From Chloroflexota bacterium (GTDB lineage Bacteria; Chloroflexota; Dehalococcoidia; Lucifugimonadales; JACPCL1): 14,670 nucleotides of DNA. The notes under the pieces were generated by a model. That model saw only the letters and a program-made list of their open reading frames with translations. It was not told the DNA's origin and made no database searches. Location: positions 1 through 14,670 of the forward strand of contig JACQUH010000301.1 of the NCBI GenBank assembly GCA_016210375.1, written 5' to 3'. Shown here in pieces: positions 13,652-14,670 of the stretch; position 1 is the stretch's first letter; each line of letters begins with the position of its first letter. The position numbers and the translations under genes were made by a program.

Positions 13652-14670
13652 CTACTTGCTGTCACTCGGGGCGGTCAAGCTTGCGTTCTCCAGGCCGAGA
13701 GCCTTCAGTCCGGCTTGATACAGATTCTGAACCTCAATGGCCGCTAGCACCTTGTGCGTAAAGAAAGGCCCCAGGGGTCCGCCTGCGATTTCTCCCTGGT
13801 AGAAGCGAATGCCACTCTCCATGGCGAACTCCACGGTCAGTGGCCCGTTCTCCACCGCAACATAGCCATTTGTAGTACTGCGTGTCGTAGCGCCGTCAAT
13901 CTCTCCGTTGAAGTACCACTGTGTTTCGGATGCCGCGAGAGCATCCCGTCCCCTGGCGCCGTCATAGGTAAAGACCAGGAAAGTCCATGATCCGGAGCTG
14001 ATCCTGTTGGGCGCCGAGGTCGCGACGCGGTAGCCCCCTGGGCTGAAGTCATGAGCGGTGAACTGGACCAGGCCCGACGATTCAATTTCTATGACCCATT
14101 CCTTTGCCGAATTGGCGCTGTGGCTCCATTTCCCGAGCAACGTGTGTGTGCCTGATGAACGGGGCTTTATCCACATGCCAATGGATACAGGAGTGTCGGT
14201 AGTCCCATTGCCGATGGACCAGTAGTCCAAATCCGGTGACTGCGCCCCCTCGTCGTTTCCATTGAATGATAGAACAGGGACAATCCCCTGCATGGAGGCA
14301 GGTTTGGAGAGGTCAAGTTTCCTTTCAAACTTGTTGGGCGGCTTTGTCCACGTGAATGTCAATGCCTGGCCTGTGCTAGAGAAAGACGGCTCGCTGGCCA
14401 GGCCGAAATTCGGGTCGCCGATGGCAAGAATCGTTCCTGTGTCGCCGAGGATGGACAGGACGGCGTCGTACACCGGTTGCAAGGAGTCCTTGAACTTGAG
14501 CTTCTGTTGCTGCTCAGATTCCCCGGCATTGACTGTCGCCGTTGGAAGCGAGGCAGTGTTCTGGGAGGACGCTGTCGGAGTAAGGACGGACGTAACGGCG
14601 CTGCGTTGGGGCCCCAGCATACTCTCCAGATTCTGAATGCGAACAACGTCTTCCTCTCGCTGCGACTTCA
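13652..14670 (-). CDS. LamG/concanavalin A-like domain protein, C-terminal part (runs off right edge)
   Basis: The frame is open to the right edge. Sixteen further codons upstream of the first ATG (14620) read as a heptad-like stretch ending in VVRIQNLES, so the true start lies outside the window and that ATG is internal. At least 338 residues are seen: a partial coiled coil, a Ser/Thr-rich linker (to about 30 residues past the ATG), a helical region (LQPVYDAVLSILG), and then a LamG-like jelly roll over about the last 200 residues. Landmarks are WSIGNG, SIGMWIKP, LLGKWS, a GSWTFLVFTYDG strand, WYFNGE and GEIAGGPLG. LamG folds bind glycans or proteins on the cell surface or in phage and prophage structures. 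No catalytic residues are evident. The stop is 134 bases before the beta-helix gene, and the two proteins look like a coiled-coil plus beta-structure pair. A membrane anchor, if any, would lie to the right of the window. Confidence 0.75.
   Translation of the reverse strand, partial: KSQREEDVVRIQNLESMLGPQRSAVTSVLTPTASSQNTASLPTATVNAGESEQQQKLKFKDSLQPVYDAVLSILGDTGTILAIGDPNFGLASEPSFSSTGQALTFTWTKPPNKFERKLDLSKPASMQGIVPVLSFNGNDEGAQSPDLDYWSIGNGTTDTPVSIGMWIKPRSSGTHTLLGKWSHSANSAKEWVIEIESSGLVQFTAHDFSPGGYRVATSAPNRISSGSWTFLVFTYDGARGRDALAASETQWYFNGEIDGATTRSTTNGYVAVENGPLTVEFAMESGIRFYQGEIAGGPLGPFFTHKVLAAIEVQNLYQAGLKALGLENASLTAPSDSK

Noticed and set aside
13393..13665. 90-codon minus-strand frame between the LamG and beta-helix genes
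   Set aside because: Out-of-frame reading across the gap and the start of the beta-helix gene, Arg/Gly-rich. The GTG start with AAGGAGG supports the beta-helix frame instead.

Overview
The window holds eleven protein-coding genes, all on the minus strand, so transcription runs from the right edge to the left edge. It is a bacterial surface-polysaccharide or glycolipid region. No rRNA, tRNA or CRISPR was seen. The organism is most likely an uncultured bacterium. Family resemblance from memory (the type of CaCA antiporter, the AsnB, the beta-helix proteins and the C/T-rich hairpin repeats) suggests Chloroflexota, but this is a weak inference that nothing in the window proves.

Reading in the direction of transcription: (1) 14670-11928 encodes two probable surface proteins. 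One is a LamG-domain protein that runs off the right edge. The other is a type II membrane-anchored, coiled-coil, right-handed beta-helix protein with a C-terminal module like those of phage tailspikes. (2) 11852-9927 is an AsnB-type glutamine amidotransferase. (3) 9733-8423 is a CaCA-family cation antiporter with no obvious link to glycans. (4) 8422-8063 is a 360-base gap occupied mostly by a 218-bp palindromic, MITE-like element with long imperfect terminal inverted repeats and three internal hairpins. (5) 8062-1 is a tightly packed seven-gene operon: Gfo/Idh/MocA oxidoreductase, UDP-GlcNAc 2-epimerase, GT4 glycosyltransferase, PaaK/CapK-like adenylate-forming ligase, UPF0104/LPG-synthase-like membrane protein, GT-C-like membrane glycosyltransferase, and a membrane protein cut by the left edge.

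The operon reads as a nucleotide-sugar and lipid-linked glycan pathway. The epimerase and dehydrogenase would make a modified amino sugar. The GT4 enzyme would add it on the cytoplasmic side. The polytopic proteins would flip or further glycosylate a lipid-linked product. The adenylating enzyme would activate a carboxylate to decorate it. The specific product cannot be read from the sequence.

Three points change a simple ORF reading. The GT4 and UPF0104 genes start well inside their longest open frames, at GTG 5986 and TTG 3210. The frame at 210-1 is a real partial gene that starts on TGATG and has no stop inside the window. The LamG frame is open to the right edge. Five consecutive operon genes appear to use TTG or GTG starts, and GC content drops from about 62-65% to about 48-53% near position 4592, inside the operon.
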